Source of the DNA: Desulfovibrionaceae bacterium
GTDB taxonomy: Bacteria > Desulfobacterota > Desulfovibrionia > Desulfovibrionales > Desulfovibrionaceae
NCBI GenBank assembly: GCA_031082225.1
Contig: JAVHLG010000032.1
Span: 1 to 48,893, forward strand
DNA length: 48,893 bases
Direction: 5' to 3'
The notes below the pieces were generated by a model, which was given only the letters and a program-made list of their open reading frames with translations, had not been told where the DNA came from and searched no databases. The translations under genes and the position numbers were made by a program. Positions 25,215 to 33,430 of the stretch are shown here, one piece after another. The first letter of the stretch is position 1; each line of letters opens with the position of its first letter.

Positions 25215-26822
25215 TCAGGCGGCCGGTCCGTTAGCGACAGGGGGAGGGTTCCCGTGTCGCCGTTGCGCCTCCGGGCCAGGGACCGTTTCCGGCCCGCCTC
25301 CGGAGGCCGCCTTCCAGCCGCCGCCCAGGGCCTTGTAGAGGGAAACGAGGCTGACCCGCAGGGCCGCCTCGGACTGGCTGAGTTCCGTCTGGGCTGCATA
25401 GAGCGCGGCGTCGATGACCAGGACGTCGAGAAAGGTGGTCAGGCCCTTGCCGTAGCGGATCTCCGCCAGTCGTCGGGCCTGCTCATAGGCGGCCACGGAC
25501 GCGGCCAGACGCCTGCGCCGCTCGGATTCGGCGTAATAGGAGGCCAGGGCGTTCTCCACGTCCTCCAGGGCCGTATGGAAGGCCTGGCGGTAGGCGGCCA
25601 GGGTCTCGTCGAACAGGGCTTTTTTCTTGTCCACCCCGGCCCGGGCCGTGCCCATGTCGAAAAGCGGCCAGGACACCCCCGGGATCACCGACCAGTACCA
25701 GGTGGAGAACCCGGCCACGCTTGAGGGGCTGACGCCCTGCAGGCCAAGACCGGCCGTAAGGTCGAATGTGGGATACAGTTCCGCCACGGCCGCCCCGATC
25801 TCGGCCGAGGCCGCCGCCAACTGGCGTTCCGCCCGGCGCAGGTCGGGACGCCGGGCCAGGAGGTCGGCGGGCAGCCCTGCGTCGGCCACGACTCCGGCCA
25901 GGGAAGGCTGGGGCCGGGAGGGGCCCAGCAGGGCGAGGAGGTTCTCCGGGGGCTGGCCGGTCAGGACGCCGAGCCGGTGGATGGACTGGGACACCGTGGC
26001 CGCAAGGCGCGGCGGGTCCGCCGCCGTGGACGCGGCCTGGCCCTCGGCCTGGGCCACGTCAAGCTGGCTGGTCAGTCCCAGCCGGAACCGTTCCCGGGTG
26101 ACCGCCACGGTCTCTTCCTGGCTTTTCAGATTGCGCCGGGCGATGTCCAGTTGTTCCTGGGCGGCGCGCAGTTCCATGTAGTTCCCGGCCACCTCGGCCA
26201 GAAGCGTCAGGCGCGTGGCCTCCAGATCCCAGATGTCGGCCTCGAGCGTGGCCCTTGCCGCCTCCCGTTCCCGGCGTCTGCCGCCGAAGATGTCGATCTC
26301 CCAGGCGGCGTCGAATCCGGCCGTAAAAAGCGTGGTGGTGGTCGTCGTGGTCGAGGCGTTGTCCGTGCCGACCGCCGTGGACCCTGTCCCGGCCGATCCG
26401 CTGCCGCCGGAGCCGCCCGTGCCGCTTCCTGCAAGGGAGGTTCCCGTGCCTGCGTCGAGCAGGCCGTTGGCCGAGGTGGTGGAACTTCCGGTGACGTCCA
26501 CCGCAGGAAAGAGGGCGGCCCTGGCGATGCGCATGTCGGCCCGGGCCTGGCCCACCCGGGCCCGGGCCTGGGCCAGATCCAGGTTGGCGGCCAGGGCCCG
26601 GGCGACGAGTTCGTCCAGAATGGGGTCGTCGAAGGACCGCCACCAGGCCGCTGCCGCAAGCCCCCGGGCCGCGTCCTCCTGGTCCGCCGCCTGCCCCTGT
26701 GCCTGGGCGAACTGCGACGGGGCGTCAAACGAGGGCGGATGGTAGTCGGGGCCCACAGCCAGGCATCCCCCGAGGATCACGGCCGGACACAGGGCCAGGA
26801 CAAGGGCGAGGACGGGACGCAT
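25215..26822 (-). CDS. NodT-family outer membrane efflux lipoprotein
   Basis: 535-residue TolC-like exit duct. The lipobox LGGC places the lipidated Cys at residue 20, followed by LAVGPDYHPP, typical of the RND/NodT outer membrane factors; two outer-membrane-efflux repeats follow. A Gly/Ser/Thr-rich insert (about residues 115-165, ending in a run of seven Thr) precedes FTAGFDAAWEIDIFG and probably lengthens a surface loop. The ATG at 26822 has GGGAG six bases upstream; the ATG at 26828 overlaps the previous stop (ATGA) and is the alternative start. It is the last gene of the four-gene exporter operon. Confidence 0.93.
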   Translation of the reverse strand: MRPVLALVLALCPAVILGGCLAVGPDYHPPSFDAPSQFAQAQGQAADQEDAARGLAAAAWWRSFDDPILDELVARALAANLDLAQARARVGQARADMRIARAALFPAVDVTGSSTTSANGLLDAGTGTSLAGSGTGGSGGSGSAGTGSTAVGTDNASTTTTTTTLFTAGFDAAWEIDIFGGRRREREAARATLEADIWDLEATRLTLLAEVAGNYMELRAAQEQLDIARRNLKSQEETVAVTRERFRLGLTSQLDVAQAEGQAASTAADPPRLAATVSQSIHRLGVLTGQPPENLLALLGPSRPQPSLAGVVADAGLPADLLARRPDLRRAERQLAAASAEIGAAVAELYPTFDLTAGLGLQGVSPSSVAGFSTWYWSVIPGVSWPLFDMGTARAGVDKKKALFDETLAAYRQAFHTALEDVENALASYYAESERRRRLAASVAAYEQARRLAEIRYGKGLTTFLDVLVIDAALYAAQTELSQSEAALRVSLVSLYKALGGGWKAASGGGPETVPGPEAQRRHGNPPPVANGPAA

Positions 26823-26824
26823 GG

Positions 26825-27931
26825 TCATCTCCCGGCGTCCTGGGCCGGGGCGTCTGCCGCCTGGACCCGGGCGAGGGCGAAAAGCCCTTGGCCAAGCCCG
26901 GCCACAGGCGGCGCGTCGTCGGATTCGGAGATGTCCCGGGCCGGGGGCGTTGCGGCGGGACCGGCGGGGGCGGGACCGGAGGGGGCGGGGACGGACTCGG
27001 GTGTTGTCTCGATGAACACATCCATCTGCTGGCCCACGTAGACCGGCAGGGCTGCGGGGTCCAGGTCGAAAAGCACCTGAAGCACCCGGGTGTCCACGCG
27101 TTCGGTGCTGGTCCCGGCCAACTGGGTCTTGGACACCACATACGGCTCCACGCGCTCGAAGCGCATGTCGGCGCGCAAGTCCCGGTTGCCGCGGATGTAG
27201 GCCACGGCGCGGCTTCCCGGGGTGAAACGCCAGGCGTCGTTTTCATCGATGTCCGTGCGCACGTGCAGCCGCGACACGTCGCCCAGGCGCAGGAGCGGGG
27301 TGTCCACGGCCCCGGCCACGGCATATTCGCCGGGATGGATGTTGACCTGGAGCACCGTGCCGTCCGCAGGGGCGCGCACGGTCAGGCGGCTAAGGTCCGT
27401 GGCGGCGGCGTCCCGTCCGGCCCTGGCCGACTCCACGGCGGCCAGGGCGCTCTCGAGTTTGGCCTTGGCCAGAAGCTCGGCATTTTTGCGCTGCTCCACG
27501 TCGTCTTTACTCACCGCCCGGTGGTCGGCCACGTTGCGCACCAGGGCGTACTGCGCCGTGGCGTCGCGCAGGGAGGCCCGGGCCTCATCAACGGCGGCCA
27601 TGGCCACGGCCAGATCCGCGGTTTTGACGGCCATCTCCGCCCTGGCCGCGCGGTCGTCCACCAGGAAAAGGGGATCGCCCGCCCGCACCTGGTCGCCTAC
27701 GGAGACGAACACCGTATGGACCACCCCGGCCAGGGACGACCCGATCCCGATGATTTCCGAGCGCGGCTCGACGATGCCGCCGCCGCCGATATAGGTTTCG
27801 AAGGGGGCCTTGGCGGGCAGGGCCACGGGCTCGGGGGTGGGAGGGGTGGGATTGGAGTAGACCCCCACGACCACGGCCAGGGCCAGACCGGCCAGGGAGA
27901 CGGCCATGATCAGTTTGTTGGTCAAGCGCAT
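26825..27931 (-). CDS. periplasmic adaptor (HlyD/DevB-like) of an ABC exporter
   Basis: 368 residues with one N-terminal membrane helix (LIMAVSLAGLALAVVVGVY), a lipoyl half-motif (GIVEPRSEIIGIGSSLAGVV), an alpha-helical hairpin (about 110-185) and the second lipoyl/beta-barrel part (LTVRAPADGTVLQVNIHPGE). It links the inner-membrane transporter to the outer-membrane duct. The C-terminal tail is Pro/Ala-rich. The start overlaps the ATPase gene by 10 bases and its stop overlaps the possible start of the duct gene. Confidence 0.92.
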   Translation of the reverse strand: MRLTNKLIMAVSLAGLALAVVVGVYSNPTPPTPEPVALPAKAPFETYIGGGGIVEPRSEIIGIGSSLAGVVHTVFVSVGDQVRAGDPLFLVDDRAARAEMAVKTADLAVAMAAVDEARASLRDATAQYALVRNVADHRAVSKDDVEQRKNAELLAKAKLESALAAVESARAGRDAAATDLSRLTVRAPADGTVLQVNIHPGEYAVAGAVDTPLLRLGDVSRLHVRTDIDENDAWRFTPGSRAVAYIRGNRDLRADMRFERVEPYVVSKTQLAGTSTERVDTRVLQVLFDLDPAALPVYVGQQMDVFIETTPESVPAPSGPAPAGPAATPPARDISESDDAPPVAGLGQGLFALARVQAADAPAQDAGR

Positions 27932-28650
27932 GAGCGGGCGTCCGTTTCGGGTTTGAGGCTGGTTTCCAGGATGATGCCGTCGTCCATGTGGGCGATGCGG
28001 TCGGCATAGGGGAAGATGCGGGAGTCGTGGGTCACGATGACCATGGCCCGGTTGTCCCTCACGGCCAGGGACTTGAGGGTGTCCAAGACCCGGGCGCCGG
28101 TGGCGTGGTCCAGGGCGCTGGTGGGTTCGTCGCAGACCACAAGCCCTGGGTCGTGGGCCAGGGCCCGGGCGATGGCCACCCGCTGCTGCTGGCCGCCGGA
28201 GAGCTGGCCCGGGGTTGTGCCCAGGCGGTCGCCGAGGCCCACCTGATCCAGGTGGCGCGCCGCCCGGCGCAGGGCCTCGTTGCGCTTCACGCCGTTTATG
28301 AGCAGGGGCACGGCGATGTTTTCCAGGCAGGTCAGGCACGGCACCAGATTGAAGGCCTGGAACACGAAGCCGATGTGTCGGCCGCGAAAAAGGACCCGTT
28401 CGCGCGGCGACAGCAGGGCGAGATCCTGTCCGAACAGGGTGCAGGAGCCCCGGTCCTGGTTGAGGATCCCGGCGATGACCGAGATGAGCGTGGTCTTGCC
28501 GCACCCCGAGGGCCCGACCAGCATGAGCAGTTCCCCGGGCTGCACGTCCAGATCCACGCCGCGCAGGGCCCTGGTGGCGGTGTCGCCGACGCCGTAGGTC
28601 TTGGTCAGGCCCCGGCAGACGACCACGGGAGAGGTGGCGGAGGTTTCCAT
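27922..28650 (-). CDS. ABC exporter ATPase (DevA/MacB type)
   Basis: 242-residue ATPase with Walker A GPSGCGKT, the Q-loop in VFQAFNLVP, signature LSGGQQQR, Walker [12 protein letters not shown] and VTHD. This is the LolD/MacB-like group that powers mechanotransmission exporters with FtsX-fold permeases. The METSATSP start is set by its ATG overlapping the permease stop (TGATG), which indicates coupled translation. The longer open frame upstream lies inside the permease gene and is rejected. Confidence 0.94.
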   Translation of the reverse strand: METSATSPVVVCRGLTKTYGVGDTATRALRGVDLDVQPGELLMLVGPSGCGKTTLISVIAGILNQDRGSCTLFGQDLALLSPRERVLFRGRHIGFVFQAFNLVPCLTCLENIAVPLLINGVKRNEALRRAARHLDQVGLGDRLGTTPGQLSGGQQQRVAIARALAHDPGLVVCDEPTSALDHATGARVLDTLKSLAVRDNRAMVIVTHDSRIFPYADRIAHMDDGIILETSLKPETDARSCA

Positions 28651-29813
28651 CAGCTTTTGAACACCTCGGCCGGTTCCAGCCGAAGCACCTTGCGGGCGCT
28701 GAAAAAGGCCGCCGCCAAAACGATCAAAAGGACGGCCAGACCGCTGGCGCATAAAAGCGGCAGTCCGACCTCAAGCTTCATCTCGTTGCCCTTCCAGGTG
28801 GAGGCGGCAAAGGCGGCGGTGACCCCGGACCCGATGCCGAAGCCCATGAGCCCGGCCAGAAGGGCCTGGAGCAGGATCATGCCAAGCAGCATGCGATCCG
28901 TGGCCCCCATGGCCTTGAACACCCCGAAGTAGCGCAGGTTGTCCAGGGTGAAGTTGTAAAATATCTGTCCGGTGACCGCTGTGCCCACCACGAACCCCAC
29001 CAGGACCACGAAGCCGAAATTCATGAGCATGGCCGAATTGTGCAGCATGTAGTCCAGGGACCGGCGCTTGAATTCGTCGGCGGTGTAGGCCGCCAGATCC
29101 GTGTCCTGTGCGATGCGCCGGGCCACGGCCTCGGGGTCGAGCCCCGGTTTGGCCCTGGCCAGGATGAAGGACAAAAGCTTGCGCTCGCTTGAGGCGTAGT
29201 TTTTGGCCCGGCTGTAGGTGGTGTACAGGATGGGCTGGGACTGGAAGGTGGGCGTGGCCTTGGCGATGCCCACCACCGTGGCCCGCTTTTCGTTGATTTC
29301 CAGGGTATCCCCCACCCGCAGCGGGATGCCGGGCTCACCGGGGCGTCCCGTCTGCCGGGCCAGCCGTCCCCTGGCCCCGGCCTCGTCCACGATGACCGCG
29401 TCGGGCATGCGCAGGTCGGCCAGGCTGCCCTCCACCATGATCCCGGGGCCGCCGATCAGGGTGGCGTCGTCGAGCCCGAGCATGATGGCCCGCTCCAGTT
29501 CGCCGTTTTCCAGGCGCACGGTGAGGCTGCCCTTGTACAGGGGCACGGCCCATTCCACGCCCGCAATGCCGCGTACCCGGTAGAGCTGGGTGTCCAAAAG
29601 GGCTCTCGAGTCCTCGCTGGTGCGGACCTTTTTGTCCATGACCCAGATGTCGGGCAGGCTTATGTCCGTGATCAGGCTGTAGGTGTGCGACAGCATGGTC
29701 AAAAGGATGCTGGGCTGCTGGATGATGATGATGGAGGACATGGCGATGCCGACGATGATGCCCAGGTATTTGCCCCGGTCGCCAAAAAGCATCTGCAAAG
29801 CGATTCGATACAT
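28650..29813 (-). CDS. ABC exporter permease, FtsX fold (DevC-like)
   Basis: 387 residues: an N-terminal membrane helix (about 16-35), a large periplasmic domain, and three C-terminal membrane helices (about 262-287, 314-340 and 350-375) ending RKVLRLEPAEVFKS. This matches DevC/MacB-type permeases. Gene order permease-ATPase-adaptor-NodT makes a complete export path from inner to outer membrane; the cargo is unknown (family members export glycolipids, peptides or drugs). AGGA lies about 12 bases before the ATG. Confidence 0.92.
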   Translation of the reverse strand: MYRIALQMLFGDRGKYLGIIVGIAMSSIIIIQQPSILLTMLSHTYSLITDISLPDIWVMDKKVRTSEDSRALLDTQLYRVRGIAGVEWAVPLYKGSLTVRLENGELERAIMLGLDDATLIGGPGIMVEGSLADLRMPDAVIVDEAGARGRLARQTGRPGEPGIPLRVGDTLEINEKRATVVGIAKATPTFQSQPILYTTYSRAKNYASSERKLLSFILARAKPGLDPEAVARRIAQDTDLAAYTADEFKRRSLDYMLHNSAMLMNFGFVVLVGFVVGTAVTGQIFYNFTLDNLRYFGVFKAMGATDRMLLGMILLQALLAGLMGFGIGSGVTAAFAASTWKGNEMKLEVGLPLLCASGLAVLLIVLAAAFFSARKVLRLEPAEVFKS

Positions 29814-30108
29814 GAACGTGCCGTATCCTGGTTAGCGGGGCGAGGGGGATGGCCCGGGGAGGCGTCCGGATAAAACATGCGGTGCGCCGGACGACTGGCG
29901 TGGCGTCACGGACGGAAGAAGCCGACGGAACATGCCTGGGCCATGGCAAGAACCGTTCCTTTTGCTAACTCGCTGTCATGTTTGAAGGATAGGCAATGGA
30001 AAGGCGGGGTTTTGCACAGGCTTGTGCATGGATGTGCACCCTGTTGTGCAGGGGGTTCGGGGCTGTGCAACCGGTTTTGTCCGGCCCGGCCGGATCGCGC
30101 GGCGGAAT
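29814..30108. other. upstream region of the DevC-type exporter operon
   Basis: Gap of 295 bp between two minus-strand genes. It carries the TGTGCA cluster described separately. No clear promoter boxes or terminator could be assigned. Confidence 0.35.
30013..30069. promoter_or_regulatory. cluster of five TGTGCA words (possible operator)
   Basis: TGCACA at 30013 and TGTGCA at 30023, 30033, 30045 and 30064. The first three are exactly 10 bases apart, so on one face of the helix. The cluster is about 200 bp upstream of the exporter permease start. Confidence 0.4.
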
Positions 30109-30621
30109 CTAATCGCCCCCGTCCGCCCTGTCTGCGCCGCCCGCCCCGTCTGCCGGGATGTCCGCCGGGGTTCCGGCGGTCTGGGCGGCCTTGGTCTTGC
30201 TGCGTCTGCCGCCGGGCAGAAACGTCCGCAGGGTGTCGGCGGCCTTCTCGATCTCCGTGGCCGCAGCCAGAAGGCGCATCTCGCCCTTGGGGGATATCCA
30301 GTGCCATCCGGCTGGCTTGGTCAGAAGCGTGGCCCCATGCTTCTCCAGAAATTCCAGGGCCTGGGAGACGACCGTTTCCTTTTCGATCCCGGCCAGAAGC
30401 GACTCGTGCTCCAGGGCCACCGAGGCGTTGCGGAAGATTTCAAAAGCCCCGTGGACCACGTCGAACAGGGCGAAATCCCCGGCCTTGCGGTTCCCTGTCA
30501 GGATTTTCTCCAGGGTGGACAGGTCCTTTTGCAGCAATTTCAGTTCGCGCAGGGCCAGTTCCCTGGCCTGTCCGCTTCTGTCCCGGAGGGTTTTGGCGAC
30601 GGCGGCGGCCGTGGTCTTCAT
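30109..30621 (-). CDS. hypothetical protein, mostly helical
   Basis: 170 residues, family not recognised. Residues 1-105 look helical and charged (MKTTAAAVAKTLRDRSGQAR, LKLLQKDLSTLEKI), then a GWHWISPKGEMRLLAAATEIEKAADTL segment, a basic patch GGRRSKTKAA and an Ala/Gly/Asp-rich tail. No membrane segment or signal peptide. AAGGGG lies 9 bases before the ATG, which supports real translation. It is in front of the exporter operon on the same strand but 295 bp from it, so no functional link is claimed. Confidence 0.65.
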   Translation of the reverse strand: MKTTAAAVAKTLRDRSGQARELALRELKLLQKDLSTLEKILTGNRKAGDFALFDVVHGAFEIFRNASVALEHESLLAGIEKETVVSQALEFLEKHGATLLTKPAGWHWISPKGEMRLLAAATEIEKAADTLRTFLPGGRRSKTKAAQTAGTPADIPADGAGGADRADGGD

Positions 30622-31030
30622 GGGCGTTTCCCCTTTTTTCGGCAGCCATAGCCCAGTCCGGGGGGAAAGGAAACCGACGGGCAAAACTGCTGATGTTTGC
30701 GCCCGGGCCAAAGGGTCGGACGGCGCAAAGCCCTGGATGCAGGCCGCCGGGGGCCGGGACGCACAGGGAACGTCCCGGGAAGGGCGGCACGACCCCGGCC
30801 ATGGACACAACTCCCGGCATCGGCCGGATCCAGCGCCGGATATCGGCCCTCGCCAATGTCTGGCGCGCCGGGAGGGCCCCCGGGCGGTCCCTGGGCGGCG
30901 GGCTGCCGTCTCCCGGCCATCGCCAGGTCTTGCCACGCCGGACGGCCTGGCGACTTGCCAGGAGCGCCCCGGGGCGGGTATGCCCTCAGGCGTCGGCAGC
31001 GCCATGGCCGGGCTCGGACCGGATGGGCGC
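30622..31030. other. 409-bp divergent gap, nothing recognised
   Basis: Very GC-rich. Several frames stay open by composition only; I see no ribosome site, motif or protein-like sequence. An in-frame ATG at 30980 could extend the next gene by 17 codons. Confidence 0.4.
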
Positions 31031-31372
31031 ATGGAGGAAGCCTTGGACATTTTCGGCGTGTGGGATCAGTTGTGTGCGGCGGCGGCCGCTTCCGGCGGGC
31101 CTAACTGGCGGGAGACCTGGCCTTTCGGCCCGGGGTATTCCGAAGGGTTCGTCTCGACCATCCTCAAATTCGGCCTCATCGCGGTCTTTTTTGCGGCCAT
31201 CGCCCTGTTTTTACGCTACCTGTTCGGACCCGGGGGCTGGCTGCGCGACAAGGAATTCGACGCGCCCCCGCCGGGCGATCCGGCCTCCCGGGCAAGCGCC
31301 GACGCCCCGCACGCCCCCTCCGGTCCCGGGCCGGGGGCATCCTGCCGCACCCCGGACGATCCCCATGCTTGA
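31031..31372 (+). CDS. small single-pass membrane protein
   Basis: 113 residues starting MEEALDIFGVWDQLC. One membrane helix (about residues 43-64, ILKFGLIAVFFAAIALFLRYLFG) is followed by a Pro/Ala/Asp-rich tail. Family not recognised. The gene overlaps the HD-domain gene by 8 bases, so they are probably co-translated and may work together. The ribosome site is weak (GGATGGG), and the start at 30980 is an alternative. Confidence 0.6.
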   Translation: MEEALDIFGVWDQLCAAAAASGGPNWRETWPFGPGYSEGFVSTILKFGLIAVFFAAIALFLRYLFGPGGWLRDKEFDAPPPGDPASRASADAPHAPSGPGPGASCRTPDDPHA

Positions 31373-32153
31373 CCGCTGCGTCCACCGTTTTCAGGGCTTC
31401 GTGGATCGCTTCCTCACGGGCGACGCCACGGACGACGCCCGCGTGAACCTCAAGCGCGAACACAGCCTCAAGGTGCTTGGCGAGGCCAGGATGCTGACGC
31501 GCACCCTGGACGTCGATCCCGGACTGGCCGGACTCATCCACCTGGCGGCGCTTTTTCACGATACCGGGCGGTTTCCCCAGTATGCCGCCTTCAAGACCTT
31601 TCGCGACGCCCAAAGCGTGGACCACGGCCGCCTGGGCGTGGCCACCCTGCACCGGGAAAATCTGCTGGCGGACCTGCCGCGCGCATCACGCGCCTTGATT
31701 TGCGGGGCCATTGTCATGCATAACCGATTTGCCCTGCCCGCCGCCGTGGCCGCCAGGCCGGAAAGTCCCCTGACCCTGGCCGCGCATGTGGTGCGCGACG
31801 CGGACAAGCTGGACATCCTGCGGGTCATGGTCGAGCATTTCGAGGCCGGGGGCGGAGGAGACGAGGTGGTGACCATGGCCCTGCCCGACAGGCCGCACGA
31901 CTATTCCCCGGCCCTTGTCGCGCCGCTTTTCGGTGGCCGGGTGGCCCGCTATACGGACATGACCTGCCAAAACGACATGCGGCTGCTCCTGATTTCCTGG
32001 GTGTACGGGGTGCGCTTTGCGGCCACCCGGGACGAGGCCTTTGCCCGCGGCCTCATCGGACGGCTTTTTGCGGGACTTCCCCGCACTCGCGAGATTGAAA
32101 CCGCCAGGGACCATGTCTTTCGCAACGCGTCCGGCGGCAAACACGACGCCTGA
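31365..32153 (+). CDS. HD-domain phosphohydrolase
   Basis: 262 residues with the HD metal site spread as expected: His33 (REHSLKV), His65-Asp66 (ALFHDTGRF) and an Asp in VRDADKLDILR (145-147). HD proteins hydrolyse nucleotides or cyclic dinucleotides; no GYP motif is seen, so it is not an HD-GYP c-di-GMP phosphodiesterase, and the substrate is unknown. Its start overlaps the small membrane protein gene. The REC-TPR gene follows 21 bp later. Confidence 0.88.
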   Translation: MLDRCVHRFQGFVDRFLTGDATDDARVNLKREHSLKVLGEARMLTRTLDVDPGLAGLIHLAALFHDTGRFPQYAAFKTFRDAQSVDHGRLGVATLHRENLLADLPRASRALICGAIVMHNRFALPAAVAARPESPLTLAAHVVRDADKLDILRVMVEHFEAGGGGDEVVTMALPDRPHDYSPALVAPLFGGRVARYTDMTCQNDMRLLLISWVYGVRFAATRDEAFARGLIGRLFAGLPRTREIETARDHVFRNASGGKHDA

Positions 32154-32174
32154 CGGCGCGGGCGCATCTCTTCC

Positions 32175-33266
32175 ATGGAACGCATCTCCACCGTTTTCGA
32201 CACCGTGGTCATCCTGACCAACAGCGAGGAGCACGCCAAAAGGGACCGCTACGCCATGCAGGCCTTCCGGCCGCGCAGCGTGGTGCATTTCTCCAGCGGT
32301 TCCGAGGCCATCGACTATCTGAGCGTCAACCGGGCGGACATGGTGCTCCTGGACTCCAACCTGGACGACATGGACGGGGTGCGCTTTTTGAAGCTCGTGC
32401 GCCACAACATGCAGCTCAAGGACACCCCCGTGGTCATGGTCACCGCCGACAGCACCCGCAACCGGGTGCTCGACGCCATCGCCGCCGGGTGCGCCGGGTA
32501 CATCATTCGTCCCTACTCCCCGGATACCTTCAAAAACCATGTGTTGCGCGCCTCCCAGGTGGAGCGCATGACCGAGATCGAGCAGCAGCAGGTCAAAGAC
32601 GCCCGCGAGATGGTGGACATGGGCAACTTCGACGACGCCATCGAGGCCTTCGAGGAGATCGTCTCCGAGCAGAACCTGGCCCGCAAATACTACGACATGG
32701 GGTGCAAGTACCTGGTCAAGCAGAAGTACGGCCAGGCCATCATCGCCTTCAAGAAGGCCGTCAAGATCAACGACCTGTTCGCCGAGGCCTACAAGGGGCT
32801 GGCCGACGCCTACAAGGGCAGAAACGACATGGAGCAGTACAAAATCTACGTGCAGAAGGCGGCCGAGGTCTATGCCCAGTTCGACCGCATGGAGGAGACC
32901 AAGGAGCTTTTTATCGAGGTGCTCAAATACGACGCCACGGCCCCCAATCCCTTCAACACCCTGGGGGTGCGCCTGCGCAAGAGCGGGGATCTGGCCGGGG
33001 CCCTGCACGCCTACAGGCAGGCCATCGAACTGACCCCTGATGACGAGAACATCTATTTCAACATGTCCAAGGCCCATTATTTCATGGGCAACATCGTCGA
33101 GGCCAAGGTGAGCGTGGACGAGGCCATGCAGCGCAACCCGGCCTTCGCCGAGGGGCGCAAGCTCTACCGCAAGCTGTTCGAAAAGGACTACCCCAGATCC
33201 GACGCCGACCCGGCGGCCGCAACGCGTCCCGTCAGCGTCTACCACGCCTCCATCCGCGACGACTGA
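32175..33266 (+). CDS. receiver-TPR protein
   Basis: 363 residues. The receiver domain (1-125) has Asp60 in MVLLDSNLDD and Thr90 in VMVTAD, but the usual Lys of the Lys-Pro pair is Arg112 (YIIRPYS), and the N-terminal acidic pair is shifted (NSEEH). Residues about 145-345 are five or so TPR-like helical pairs (YYDMGCKYLVKQKYGQAIIAFKKAVKIN, AEAYKGLADAYKGRNDMEQYKIY, PFNTLGVRLRKSGDLAGALHAYRQAIEL). There is no DNA-binding domain, so output is probably protein-protein contact. A similar TPR architecture follows on the other strand. Confidence 0.9.
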   Translation: MERISTVFDTVVILTNSEEHAKRDRYAMQAFRPRSVVHFSSGSEAIDYLSVNRADMVLLDSNLDDMDGVRFLKLVRHNMQLKDTPVVMVTADSTRNRVLDAIAAGCAGYIIRPYSPDTFKNHVLRASQVERMTEIEQQQVKDAREMVDMGNFDDAIEAFEEIVSEQNLARKYYDMGCKYLVKQKYGQAIIAFKKAVKINDLFAEAYKGLADAYKGRNDMEQYKIYVQKAAEVYAQFDRMEETKELFIEVLKYDATAPNPFNTLGVRLRKSGDLAGALHAYRQAIELTPDDENIYFNMSKAHYFMGNIVEAKVSVDEAMQRNPAFAEGRKLYRKLFEKDYPRSDADPAAATRPVSVYHASIRDD

Positions 33267-33354
33267 CCCCGTGTCGCGGTCCGCAAAGAGCCAGGCATGG
33301 GATTGCGGTCGTGGCGCCCGGAGAATGGCTTAAAAAAACTGCTTTCGGCCAGAT

Positions 33355-33371
33355 GAAGCGCATGCTTCTTT
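33355..33371 (+). terminator. possible small terminator
   Basis: GAAGC-GCAT-GCTTC followed by TTT, 88 bases after the REC-TPR stop, in the convergent gap. The stem is short, so confidence is low. Confidence 0.3.
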
Positions 33372-33430
33372 GTGGAACAGCACACGAGCGGCGCTCATTT
33401 TTCATTGCCCGGGCTGCGACGCACGGGGCG

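Noticed and set aside
29877-32153. Very long plus-strand frame ending with the HD protein
   Set aside because: Only the last 262 codons look like protein, and they begin at an ATG overlapping the upstream gene. The rest crosses an oppositely encoded gene and is Arg/Pro-rich noise.
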